NCBI RefSeq assembly: GCF_000340215.1
Contig: NW_006921536.1
Coordinates: forward strand, 996,446 to 1,060,445
Length of the DNA stretch: 64,000 bases
Source: Pseudocercospora fijiensis CIRAD86
Lineage: Eukaryota; Ascomycota; Dothideomycetes; Mycosphaerellales; Mycosphaerellaceae
Direction: 5' to 3'
Below the pieces are notes generated by a model. It had not been told where the DNA came from, searched no databases, and saw nothing but the letters and a program-made list of their open reading frames with translations. A program made the position numbers and the translations under genes. Positions 46,420 to 57,180 of the stretch are shown here, in pieces. Each line of letters starts with the position of its first letter. Positions within the stretch are counted from its first letter, which is position 1.

Positions 46420-47514
46420 ATGATGGTCCGCGCAACAAACATGCCTTTTGCTGCGATCAGAGGAATGGTTGGTCCGAGCAGCACAAGAAACTGGTGGCCT
46501 GGCCCTCGATACACTGCCATCAAGGAGTATGACGATGGCGACTCACGGAGGCCTGCAACCGCTTGGTGCCATGCGATCAACTCCGCTCTGCTTCTCGCTT
46601 CGGCCATGTTCATTGCAGCTTTTCTAGGCACAAGGACGGCGATGGTCATATCAAAGTCCACGTCCACATGTCCTCGCCACGACCCACTCAGCTCTCCAAG
46701 TCCAATGCTCAGCAAAGGAACCAGGATCCCATTTCTGGAGAACGGTACGTACGTCTACACCCAACATCAATCGAAACGTTCTGACCTCACTCTCCCCGTC
46801 TTGCAGTCCCTTCAAAACCCTCAAACTTCACTCCCCACGAAATCCTGGGTCTCCCCGCGACGGTGGAGTCGAATAAAGCCTGGCATGCACTGATCGGCCG
46901 TAAGTAGGAGGCATCTCGCTCGCCACGAGATATATCCCAGCTAACGACCTTCGAAGCATCGAAAGGCTACATCGAAATCGCTCATCCCGAACGCTACGGT
47001 TTGCCCGAGGGCATCACACATCCCTCCGACTCAAGCAAAAGCATATATGGGTTGGCGATGACCCATGAGCTACACTGTTTGGTATGTGCAAGCGTCGAGG
47101 GCTTTCTTCATAGAGCGGCAACTGATATCGCTCTTCTTTCCAGATCCGGATCCGCACCGCATTCTACGATCTCGTCGAAGGCCGGTTGACGCCCGAGGAT
47201 TTCCACAGTCCGCCTCGGCGGGAGCTCACAAAACTTCTTGCTTTGGACCATGGCGCTTTCCATCTCAACCATTGCTTCGACTACTTACAGGAAGGCATTC
47301 GCTGTGCTGCGCACCTCGATGTTCAGTATCCGGTTATGCATGGTGGGGCGGGAATCTTGACGGGTGAACGAATGTGTAAAGATTGGGTATGTCCCGGTGT
47401 TATTCCCCCTCGGCTTGCGTTCGGCTCTTCAGATTGCGTACTGACTTGGATTAGGACGTTGTTCTTGGCATTTTGGAAGATAACTCGTTTGATGCTTCTA
47501 ATATGACGCTGTAG
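46420..47514 (+). CDS. UstYa-family (DUF3328) protein B
   Basis: Five exons, 46420-46744, 46807-46899, 46957-47081, 47144-47386, 47455-47514; 281 aa. Start is ATG 46420 or 46423. One membrane span at about 50-71, then HEILGLPATVESNKAWHAL, PERYGLPEG and the motifs MTHELHC (176-180) and HLNHCFDYLQEGIRC (221 onward). The C-terminus reads GERMCKDWDVVLGILEDN. The same oxidative tailoring role as protein A is inferred. It is the most divergent of the four copies in the first half. Splice junctions all keep frame; the 46956 acceptor (CGAAG) was chosen because an alternative CAG breaks frame. Confidence 0.85.
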
Positions 47515-48151
47515 ATATGGTAGGTAGGCTGACAGTAACACAGAATGATGGTGTCGCTGAAACATGCTCTTGGTGTTGATCTTCGTTACTTCGTTTCAAC
47601 ATACGCCGTCTATGCAGCAATCGCCATCGCCATCGCCATCGCCACCGTCGCAAGATAGACCCGGACGTACGTCTTTTCGACTCTGATGGACCTCGGCCAT
47701 AGCTATCTATACTGTCGCTATACCTTTTCCATCGTAATAGTCTGCAGGTGTATATTCTAAAGAGAGGACCTTATCCTAGTCGGTCGATAATTAAAGACAG
47801 GCAGCAGGTTGTACCTTATACCGCTGCTTTGAATCCGCAAAGCGATCCGCGTCTTATAGGTAATGTATCTCAAAAAGCTTGATAAACTTCAATAATAACG
47901 TTAGTCGATCGGTTTAGCACGAATATGTTGCTATATATCAACGCAGAGATTCCGGGCTTTGTATTTAAGATAACAGACAAAAAAAAAAGACGAACGAACG
48001 CTCTCTATCTAGCCTCCTTTCCCCAAATCATCCACCAGCTCGGGTCGTGATATTAGTTTGGCTAGCCTCCTCACATCTCTAAGCCTATACAAGAAAGCAT
48101 AAGGAAAAATCCAATCCTGTACAGGTATTCTATTATTCATTCAAAGAAGCA
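47515..48151. other. Intergenic with CGCCAT repeats and a RIP-like patch
   Basis: About 640 bp between converging genes. (CGCCAT)n occurs near 47620-47645, and from 47690 to 48000 the sequence is TpA-rich and stop-dense, suggesting an old repeat fragment. No gene seen. Confidence 0.5.
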
Positions 48152-49658
48152 TCAATAAGTATAACAAAGCTCCTCACTCCCCGCATCAATTGCCCTCCAA
48201 ACAGGCACATCCTCAAAGAACCCCCCAAACAAAAGCAAATCTTGTAAATTTGCATTGTAGTCGGTCGAATTAAACATATGCCGACCTTCATACGCACGCA
48301 ACCGAACTCGCGGCTTCTGTTGCTGCCATCTCCACCAGATGTGATCGAGCTGGGCATGATGGAGGAAGAATAAAGGGTCTATTATATAGAGAACAAAGAA
48401 TCCTCAAAATCAGTTTTTTTTTCTTTGCTCGCATCTCGAAAGTTTCTTGTTTTTTTTTGGGGTTTTGGTTTTGGTTTTGGTTTTGGATTCAGGACGGACC
48501 TCAACTCACCATTCGCGGCAGTCAAAGCCAAAAAATCCCCCCCAATACTCGGATGCAAAGTATTATGCAACCGGAACTCCAAATCCGCTTGGAAATCTCG
48601 ATAGCTCTCCTGCCGCATCAGTCGTCCTATGGCTTCGGGACTATACCAATGGCCATCGATTTCCCCGTTGTCCGAGAAGCCGCGCGAGAGACAGTGGGTT
48701 ATGTAGGTGTGATTGTACATGATGGGGCGGAGATGGGCGAAAGGACCATCCTCGACGCATGTGCCGTTGCCTACGGTGATTTCTCCACTGGCATTGCCGT
48801 TGCCGCCGAAACCGGTGGTGGGAGACCAGATGGAGGAGTTGGCGACGTTCATCCAGTCGAGGGTCCAGTCCCAGTATCTGTGTCATGTCAATCAATCAAT
48901 CAGAGGGAATTTTTGTGGGTTCTGATAGGAGTGAGTGAGTACGAACGGAACATGACCTGCGTAACCACAGTGATGCCGCATCGTTTTCTCCCATTGGTTC
49001 AGTGTCCATCGATGCCAGGGGAGGAAAGATGCCGAGCGATGACCTGTCATCAGAAGAGGGACTTTCCATTAGAAAAAATTTCCTCAACATTTGCCGTCAT
49101 CACAAAGAAATCCAACTCACACCACGACCCGATCGTCGCATGAAGGTAAGCGAAATCATCATTGACGCTCCCATTGCGTGTCCACTGCGAAGGCGTCTCG
49201 GCCAGACAATTGACCGAGCGGACGAAATCCTCTCTCTCCAACGTCGTCAGGGCGCGCCACTCTTGTCGTACAACTGGATTGACGCAAGAAGAAGCAGGAG
49301 TTGAAGACGGCGGTAAGCTCTGCGTCGGGAGACGGAGGGAGATTTCCCAGCCGATTGTAGCCCAGATCAAAAATCCCAGAACGAGTTTTAACAAAAGCCG
49401 GTGTGTTTCCAATATGGATCGGTTCGAAGGCGAAGAAGAAGCGTCCTCGCTATTCAGAAAAAAAAAAATCAAAATCAAAATCCGAAAACGTCTGCAGGGG
49501 ACATCATGTCTCGCTCAACTTCCCAGAATGCCTTACCCAACTGCTTCTTCATCTTCATCTTCGAGAATCTTAGGATCGCCGCCACCACCACCATCACCAC
49601 CACCAAGTGGAAGATATTGCCATCGCTTGATCCGCCGCCACTTTCGTGTCATCATCAT
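48152..49658 (-). CDS. Tyrosinase (UstQ/PhomQ-like copper oxidase)
   Basis: Five exons: 49658-49537, 49449-49121, 49043-48947, 48877-48510, 48378-48152; 380 aa if the first of three tandem ATGs is used. N-terminal anchor at about 59-77. CuA ligands: YLHATIGSWCHRSASFLPWHR (His 144, 152, 161). CuB ligands: LHNTLH (287, 291) and NDPLFFLHHAQLDHIWW (313). All six copper histidines are present but only after splicing. CVNPVVRQEWR and PYWDWTLDW also fit. In ustiloxin and phomopsin pathways this enzyme acts on the core Tyr. The first exon is the least certain; intron 4 carries a CCAAAA run. Confidence 0.87.
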
Positions 49659-50281
49659 GTTTCTTGTTTGTCCCGTCCCGTCCCTTTCGCAAAATTTCCA
49701 TCATCACAAGTTCGATGCCGGCATAATCGAGTGATTGATCCCAATGGCGCCGCGCCGCGCCCGCCGAAAAAAAAGTCTTTCCAGACATGCATGCATGCAT
49801 GACTTGTCGTGGCGAGGCGCGCCGCCATGGATCTTCGCGCCTAGGTGTATTATTATTCTACAGCGTAAGTGAGTTCGATGCGCCAAACTCGTTTCGCGCA
49901 CTTTATTACCGGAAGTTCTTGAATCTTGTTTTCTTTTAGGCATATTGCGGGTTGTAAGGGGAAAGGAAAATAGGAAGAGTGATATTTTTTTCCAAGCGCC
50001 AATGGTAGAATGACTGTGATCTTGAAGCGCCAAAGGCAGATACATGTACGCTACTAGATGGAAAATTTAACGAAAAATTCGAGAAAAGAATCGAACCTGC
50101 TGGGCCGCTAGAATTCTCAACAAGCTGATCATGCCAGGTACGCGTGATGATATCTGTCACCTGTAAGCTTGTGGTGGGAGGGGGAGTGGAAACTATGCAG
50201 CAGTGATGGATTCTGAATCGAATTTGCCTATACATAAAAATCAACAGCAGAGTTATATATCGCCGCACCTGCTTGCCGATG
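49659..50281. promoter_or_regulatory. Region upstream of tyrosinase, with GGCGCC
   Basis: About 620 bp between the tyrosinase start and the tail of UstYa protein D. GGCGCC at 49746-49751 lies about 90 bp upstream of the tyrosinase ATG, followed by GCGCC-rich sequence. An alternating purine/pyrimidine CATGCATGCATG run lies near 49789-49801. Confidence 0.4.
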
Positions 50282-51229
50282 TCAAGACCACTCCGACACG
50301 GTTGCAACCGTACCAGGGGCTGGTGGCACGGCCAGACTGCCATTATACCTCTCGGAAACCCAATCCCGCACCTTGCTCCAGTTCCGGCAGGTGTGCGGCT
50401 GATTCGAGTCGATGTAATTATCACCGAGACTGAGGTAGAATTTCGAAGGAATGGGGGTAAGATCTGCGTTGCACATGATGGTTTGTCGGAGATGGTCGAG
50501 ACAGTGATCTAGAAGATGCCTATTATCAGCAATTCTGCCGCGAATTTGTTTGCCGGAAAGACGCTGCGCAACTCACCTCTGTGCAACGTTCCGTGTACCG
50601 GGCTGTCTTCATGATATTGTTCTGGATATAAGGACTTGCGGATGTGATCGAGGCAGTGGAGGGTATGCATGACTTCGAGAGCTGCGACGTAGCCTCCTTG
50701 TCTAGGACTCCAATATTGTTGATACTTGGAACCCCAAGCAGCCTGCGCTTCCTCTTGAGACAAAAGGAAGAATCGACCCCAGTGTAGAAGGGCCCACTCG
50801 TGATCGATGGAGCGGCGCGGCTCGCCAATGTATACAGGTCTCGAGATGCCATCATCAGGAACGTATTCGGTGCCATCATCCAAGAATTCTGGACTGCCGG
50901 TAAAAACCGTGTCATGGAGCTCGATCACCGATTTGGCTGGCTCTATCTAATTGATTCAGTCATCAAGGGATATGTCGGTAGGGAACGAAGTGCTTACCCA
51001 GTTCATATGCGAAGCCACGTGCGAATGAGCCGTGACGTGTGACTGTCCGCAGCGTCCACCAGAGGCGTAAAATTACGGCCAAGAGTATGGTCGTGGTGAT
51101 GGTGAAGCATGCAATGAGCCGCCGCTCTCTCCTTCGAGAATGCCGTTGAAATGCCGGTCGAAGTTCTGCATACAAGTCGTTCTCCTGCTTCCAGTTCTCG
51201 CTTACGTCGCTGCTTGCATTTGAGGACAT
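50282..51229 (-). CDS. UstYa-family (DUF3328) protein D
   Basis: Three exons, 51229-50998, 50942-50577, 50508-50282; 274 aa. Membrane span at about 38-60, followed by TVFTGSPEFLDDGTEYVPDD, DHEWALLHWGRFFLLS, and the motifs VMHTLHC (170-174) and LHRDHCLDHLRQTIMC (198 onward), with HTCRNW near the C-terminus. The second motif is created by splicing. Same tailoring role as the other UstYa copies, inferred. GGCGCC lies about 185 bp upstream (51412-51417). Confidence 0.86.
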
Positions 51230-52192
51230 CCTGTCGGCTGTGATGGATGTGGCGAAGAATGAAAGACCAAGAAACGATCCAACTTCACAGAACTCGCCGA
51301 ACTCAAGGCCCGACTTCAGATCATGGGCTGCAATCGAGAGCTCTGCCTAGCTGATTGACATTCAGACGGACGCCGTAAGCTTGCTGACCCCTGCCACTTT
51401 GATGCTGTATTGGCGCCCGCGCCCGCGCCAGCACACCGCGCCAGCGCCTCAAGCCACGCTTCCGTATTGGGTTCGTCCCAATAATATTGTGATGCCTCGT
51501 GCCATCCCAATGTGGAGGGCAGATGAACCGCCTCCAAAAAGCAGAAAACACGACCATGAAGCTCACAATTTGCCTGCTTGCGATTGGTGCAATTGCTGCG
51601 GTAGCACTGCCAGTGCTAGTACGCCGTGCAATCGACAAGGTACCGGCGGAGACACCATCCGGCGTAATGGATGTTTTCTGACTCATCTCTAACAGCATCT
51701 AATCGATGACGCTTTGCATCGCAGTGCTGTGAGTAAAATCAGCGGTTGTCGCTGCTTCGAATTAGACGAGAGGCTGACCAAAGATCCAGTGTAGGTCGAA
51801 GTGACGTGACCTCGTGCTCGGAGGCACGGGCGAAATAGTCATCTGCTAACGCCTTCGCAGAGTCCGTAACCTCCACAGCGTACCATCAAGCTAGCATGGC
51901 TACTAATCTCTCGGTTGCAGCGCGCTGGAGGACTTTCATGAATTCGACGAGTGATAGTGGACGAGGCGATGCGATCGCCCGAATGAGATCCGCAGTCTTT
52001 CGCCCTGCTTCGTGGGAGCAAGCGTTCATTATGGGCAGCTTGGGGGAAGATACGTGAAAGGGGGGTTAGCGTAGGCGTGTGAAGATGGAAAAGGATGCTG
52101 GGGATTTACATCGTCAACGAAATTGAGGTACTGATCGTGGTGGGGCTGCTTCCTTCAGCAAAGAACCACAGGCAAAGGAGGGCTGTTGATTA
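51230..52192. other. Region between UstYa D and the S41 gene, with competing small ORFs
   Basis: About 960 bp. Contains GGCGCC at 51412-51417, a possible small secreted protein on the plus strand (51556-51794) and a 47-codon minus-strand frame (52029-51886). No known family was seen. Confidence 0.5.
51556..51794 (+). CDS. Possible small secreted peptide, unrecognised
   Basis: ATG at 51556 opens a good signal peptide (MKLTICLLAIGAIAAVALP) followed by LVRRAIDK. A plausible 56 nt intron (51640-51695, GTACCG...CTAACAG) joins it in frame to HLIDDALHRSAVSK and a CRC motif, giving about 60 aa. A second canonical donor (GTGAGT at 51729) and acceptor at 51789 offer a shorter form. No repeats or KR sites like the dikaritin precursor. 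It may be a real cluster-associated peptide or chance. Confidence 0.3.
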
Positions 52193-54443
52193 TTATGATG
52201 GAAGATGTGCCGAGGAGAACGGCATCTGCTCTCTGAATTGCATCGAATGGTTGCTTTCTGATGTTCCCACGCAGTAGCCTTCGCCATATACAGCCTCCGC
52301 GGTGTCCATCCATATGGAGCCGGGGTGAAAGATATTCTCCAACGTGAAGAAGCGTCGGCAGTCTGCAGCTTCATATCTGAAATGCCGTGGTGTCTCATGA
52401 TCGTCGTCGTCGTAGGAACTGCGAAAATTGATGCCGCTCTTGCCGTGCATGTCAAATCGCAATGGAAAGTTGGCAGGTAGAGGGGGCATCAAGTTCTGGA
52501 GCTTCGCAAGCAGATACTCATCTTCGGCTTTGTGGTGAGTCTTGGCTGCGTTACTGACCATCTCAAGTGCCATAGCGATGTATTGGCCGATTGTGGAAAC
52601 AGACCAGTACTGCGCGCCCTTGTTGCCTCCGACGGCTTGTGCAGATCCGTAACGAGGACGGCCGCCAAAGGTGACGGTACGTACGCCATAGATTTGCATT
52701 TGTTGGGCAAAAAGTGCACAAGTCGAGGAGCAGCGTCCGTTTGTGAGCTGTGCATGGACTCTTAGTGAGTGACGTTCACAGTTCTCGTGGCGTTGACTCA
52801 CCATGACCATGTCTCGGGCTTGGAAGAGAGCGGGACTTTTCCATCCACTGATTGCAGATCGCAGAGTAGACGTGGCGTTCACGTCAAATGGAGCATATAA
52901 ATGCGACATGCTCGTGCCTTGATACTCATGAGGGCCATACAGCTCATTCCATGACTGGAAGACATGTTTTTTAGTGGTTGGATCAACAGCATCGTGCGGA
53001 AGGAGAGTGAGGTCGATCGGCGCTTTTCCGGAGGCGAAATTCGTGGAAAATATCTGGCCCATAATGTCTACCAAGTCGTGAGCGCGAAAGCGTGTTGCTA
53101 AGTACACGTCCTGATCAGGGAAGAGTAGACGGAATAGGTTCAATCCCACATCGACCTCGCCGCCGTTGTTGTCTGAGAGGTCGATGATCAACTTCGTCTT
53201 TCCGTGTGTTAGCGCGTTTTGCAGCATCTGCTCTATTGCCGCGACGTAGTTGCTATCACCACGATCCACCCTGAAAGATGGCACTTGAAGTACAGCAACG
53301 TCGGGAAAGCGGGCACTCGGCAAGTAATATAGCTTGACGGGAGTATCACTGTGCTCCATGTCAGGCTCGGGGTATGTTTTGGCGGCGCTCGCGGCGTCGT
53401 TCACGGCGTCGTTGGCAGTTCTCTCCATTCCAAGGGGGGAAGCGGCATTCGGCAGACAGGCCGCCGTGAACAAGTCCGACGCATGCTCGTAGATCATGGG
53501 ACCGTTCGCAGCGGGCCACTCGGCATAAGTATCGACCGTGGTATAGGAACCGTTTGCGAATTTGAGGCGATAGCTCGCTGCTCCAGGCCAGAGGCCCTTG
53601 TAGCGTGTCCAAGCGCCACCCGAGTAAGCTCCTGACAGACGGGCAGCTGGTGAAGGAAAGAGATGATTGTAGCGAGCATCAGGATCGTGGGCGTCAAGCC
53701 ACATGGCGACGTCTGACTCTAGATAGTAGGTGGCATCGATGCCATTGATCTCCACCACTGGCGACACGTGATGCAGATGATGTGCTTGGCGCCGCTGTGC
53801 ATCGTCAAATGTGTATATGGAGGGAAGGCGGAGGCCATCGTGTGAGACGGACAGCAGAGGCAGGTGCCGCGCGAAGAGGAACAAATGCTGCGAGCACAAC
53901 TCGATTTGCAGATGGCCGTCGTGGGCCAGGGAGAGCAAGCGGTTCAAGTCGCTGTCGAAGTCGAAGTGGCTCTCATAGTGGCCGCTTGCTGCACGACTTC
54001 GAATCTGGGCGAGACCGGCGAGCAAGTCGATTGACGGCGACAGGTACGTCGGAGGCGGGTCTTGGCAGCGGTGTTAGCGGCGGTGGCGGTGGACCTCATC
54101 GAGACGTACTGGGCAAGACGGCAAGCGTCGAGTGGAAGAGCAGATAGGGGCGGTAGGCGTCAATGAACGCCGTGGCCAGACTGGAGTTGAAGGGCATGCC
54201 GCGCAGGCAATCCAAAGCCAACTGGCCCGGGATGCTTGGCATGTCCGCCAAGCCGGTGGAACTGTTTGTGTGCCAGATTCGGTACCGCTCGGCGATCTTG
54301 GCACACGGCCGGTCGGTGTCGGTGTCGGTGTCGCGGGCGGTGGCCAGACAACGACAACAAGTTGCTGCCACCACTGCCACCACTGCCACCAGCACGCACT
54401 GCCAGCGTGAACGCATCATCGCCATTACCATCGCCATCACCAT
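52193..54443 (-). CDS. S41-family serine protease (UstP/PhomP-like)
   Basis: Exons 54443-54110, 54060-52802, 52747-52193; about 715 aa, the start being one of several in-frame Mets (MMRSRWQ at 54419 also fits). Signal peptide-like VLVAVVAVVAATC. Typical fungal S41 order: a PPPTYLSPSIDLLAGL segment, a PDZ-like region, KLIIDLSDNNGGEVDVGLNL, then the catalytic serine region LTNGRCSSTCALF (Ser about 538). The 54 nt intron 52801-52748 is stop-free and in frame; without it the active site is disrupted by 18 extra residues. Dikaritin clusters carry S41 peptidases thought to trim the precursor fragments. Confidence 0.85.
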
Positions 54444-54729
54444 CACCGTCGTCGCCGTGTGTAGTACATATCAGCATCGTCTCCACACCGACCTGCTTGC
54501 TTTGCAGATTGCAACATCATGGTCGATCGAACGCCTGCGCCTGCGCCTGCGCCTGCGCCTGCGCCTCTGCACGCCGACACTACGCGCCTACGGTTCGCGC
54601 CTTTCGATGCAATCGCGAGGCGCGACGGGATACAGTAGTTGTGATGCTGGCCTGGCTGATAGTATACACGCGTACATGGAGATATGCGCACATCCATCGC
54701 GTGCTCTGCAGCCACCCACCCCGTATTCT
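54444..54729. promoter_or_regulatory. Divergent promoter S41 protease / UstYa H with TGCGCC repeats
   Basis: 286 bp between divergent starts. Five tandem TGCGCC units lie at about 54535-54564, a relative of the GGCGCC half-sites seen elsewhere in the cluster. CAC/CAT-rich repeats straddle the S41 start. Confidence 0.35.
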
Positions 54730-55566
54730 ATGGACCCCACTCGATCAATTGATCCTACTTGCGACAAATGGGAGCGCAAACGCCTCCTCGAAGCCAGCAT
54801 TCCAAACGAGAAGCAGAAAGAGAAGAGGTGGTGTAGCGCTGTGCTGACTATTGCCCTGCTCCTCCTCGCCACCCTGCTCTCCACCACGCTCGCTGCTGTG
54901 CTGGCCTGGAAGCTGCACTACACGCGCCATCCGCATACCGTTGCATGGTTCCCTCCAGACGTGCCTCGCGAACAAACCTTCAAGTTTCAGCCCATCTTTG
55001 GGGCTAATCTTAGCGATGAAGCCGAGCGGGCCTGGACAAAACTGATCCCCAGTGCGTACATCTATCCATTCATATCACCACCCAAGCAACCACACTGACA
55101 CTGCCATTTTGCAAAGAGGGCAAGGGATTCGTCCACATCAACAACGAGAGCCCCTTGGACCCTGCCCCGGGCCTCGACCTGTCGCTGCCGCATCAGCGTG
55201 CCATGGTGGCTGTCTTCCATCAACTGCATTGTCTCGTACGCACATCCAGCTTCTTGATCCTCCCTGATCTACTGATTGATGACTGACCATCTTCCACGCA
55301 TGCAGTACATGACCCGGAGCGCCTACTTCTCCGCCCGCGCGGGCAATTTCGACGATGTCCATGAAGAGCATTTGTCGCATTGCTGGGATTATTTGCGACA
55401 AACGCTCATGTGTGCTGGTGACACGACCCTGGAGTGGGTGGGAGCTCCACCACATGATCTCGGAAGCTCGGGTTGGGGCTATCGTCATCAGTGTAGAGAT
55501 TATGCCGCCATCTATACGTGGGCGGAAAAGCACCGTCTGACCAATACAAAGAAGATCCATACCTGA
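54730..55566 (+). CDS. UstYa-family (DUF3328) protein H
   Basis: Three exons, 54730-55051, 55117-55235, 55306-55566; 233 aa. Membrane span at about 36-60, then FQPIFGANLSDEAERAWTKL, GKGFVHINNE and the motifs FHQLHC (142-146) and EHLSHCWDYLRQTLMC (169 onward). RHQCRDYAAIYTWAEKH closes the protein. The order of motifs and spacing match canonical UstYa better than copies B and D. It is the last cluster gene before RIP-mutated sequence starts about 100 bp downstream. Confidence 0.87.
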
Positions 55567-55669
55567 CCTACAAGACGCCTAGTAGTAGAGGCAAATCGAT
55601 ATTTTCTGCAAGGCGGAGAAAGAGCTCTGCCACTGATTTCGTTCTAGATGAGTTCGAGCTTAGCGTTTC

Positions 55670-56450
55670 GATAGACAGTCGCGAAACATTTGCCTACGCT
55701 TCAAGTCTCGAAGCGCACCGCATCTTTCGAGCCTGTTCTCGCACTGCTCGTATATATATACCTCTATCGAAGACTTTGAATCTTTGCCGTTAGTTACTCC
55801 GTAAATCGCTTATATATGTTTTAAGTCTATTAAATCTCGCTATTAGTTCTAAATCCTAACGCCGTTATCTAAACCGTAATTCCAAAAGTTCTAAGAAGTT
55901 ACTTATCCTATCCTCCTATCTACGATTAAAAAGTTAGTACTACTTATCCTTATTCTACTCCTTAAAACCTAAACTTACTACTAGTCTAAACCTGCCCTAT
56001 CCTCCCTAGTTCCTAGTACGCTAGTACTCCCGCTACTACTAGTAAACTCCCGAAAACCTCTACTATTCCTATAGCCGCTAGCCGCTCCCTATTCTATAAA
56101 AGCTATTAACTAAATTATATATTCTATATAGTTATACGAATTAAAATTTTAATTGAAAAATCTACTAAAGTAGCTAAAAAGTAGAATAAAAAAAGCTAGA
56201 TAGATTAGGTATACCGAAATTAAAGTAAGGAATTAGAGTATTAAGGTTATTAGGATCGTACTAGGATTAGTTACTAGTTCTAAAATAAAAGAAAGGATAG
56301 ATTAGAGTTAGATAGAGGGATTATAAATATACTATTTTTTTATTTATGTTTAAAGGGCTAGTAGTATAGGACTCGATTAGAGATATTTTAACTTAAAGTT
56401 AACTTATATTAGAGAAGTAGTTAGTTATATAAATTAGATCTATCTTTATC
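55670..56450. repeat. RIP-mutated copy of the 59080-59860 segment
   Basis: Aligns by eye in direct orientation with 59080-59860 over about 750 bp. Nearly all differences are C to T or G to A, on both strands. The start codon of the frame in the intact copy (59724) is changed from ATG to ATA. The first 80 bp are almost unchanged, then mutation becomes dense. Confidence 0.82.
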
Positions 56451-57180
56451 GATTACCGGGAGAGCAGATAAAGTAGAGAATTACATACGAATTCTATTTA
56501 GAAGCCTTAGACTAGAGAGCTACTATAATAATATACTAGCGATAACTAGCTATAGTCGTTTCTATCTTAGGTTAGTATCTCTATTCTATCTCTATTTAGA
56601 CCCTTATAGCTAGCGGAATAACGTTATAGTTTGTTTATAAACCCCTTATAGGATAAGGGCCTTACAGGATAAGGGAACTCTAGGTCGCTAGTATATATTA
56701 GGTTTATTAGATATCGATTTTAATTTTATAGGATAATACTAATTTTTCAATAATCTAAGTTTATAAGCTATAAGAAGTTGTTTGTTCTGTCCTTTTGTTT
56801 GCGATTTAGAAGTTAGTAACTATTCTCGTCTCGCTTCTTTGAAACCTTAAAGAAGCGCGATTTAGCGAGCGGAGCTAGGACGTTATAAGCAAGACAGCTT
56901 CCTTCTGCCTTTACCTTGCACTGCCTAAATGTCAAGCTGTGGATGTCGATTACACTGGTTCATCGCATTACAGTACAAGACATTCGACTCCTCACACAAT
57001 GATAGTCGAGGCCCGGAAATATGATTCCGACCGAAGCAGAAAACGCGTCGCGTCGACGCGTCCCAATCCTGGGCGGAAGAGACTCTAGATGGCACCTCCT
57101 CTGCGAAACGCGCAAAGCAGAAGCCAGTCGATGGACGTCTAGACTTGTGGCTGTAAGGTGTCTGAGCTTGTCCCAGTGCA
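56451..57180. other. RIP-mutated repeat and transition to the BTB gene
   Basis: TAG/TpA-rich to about 56850 with a small tandem repeat (CCTTATAGGATAAGGG / CCTTACAGGATAAGGG near 56640), then normal composition. The 5' exon of the BTB gene may lie in the last 180 bp. Confidence 0.55.

Noticed and set aside
49936..50424. 162 aa minus-strand ORF downstream of UstYa D
   Set aside because: Overlaps the last exon of UstYa D in another frame and shows no family motif.
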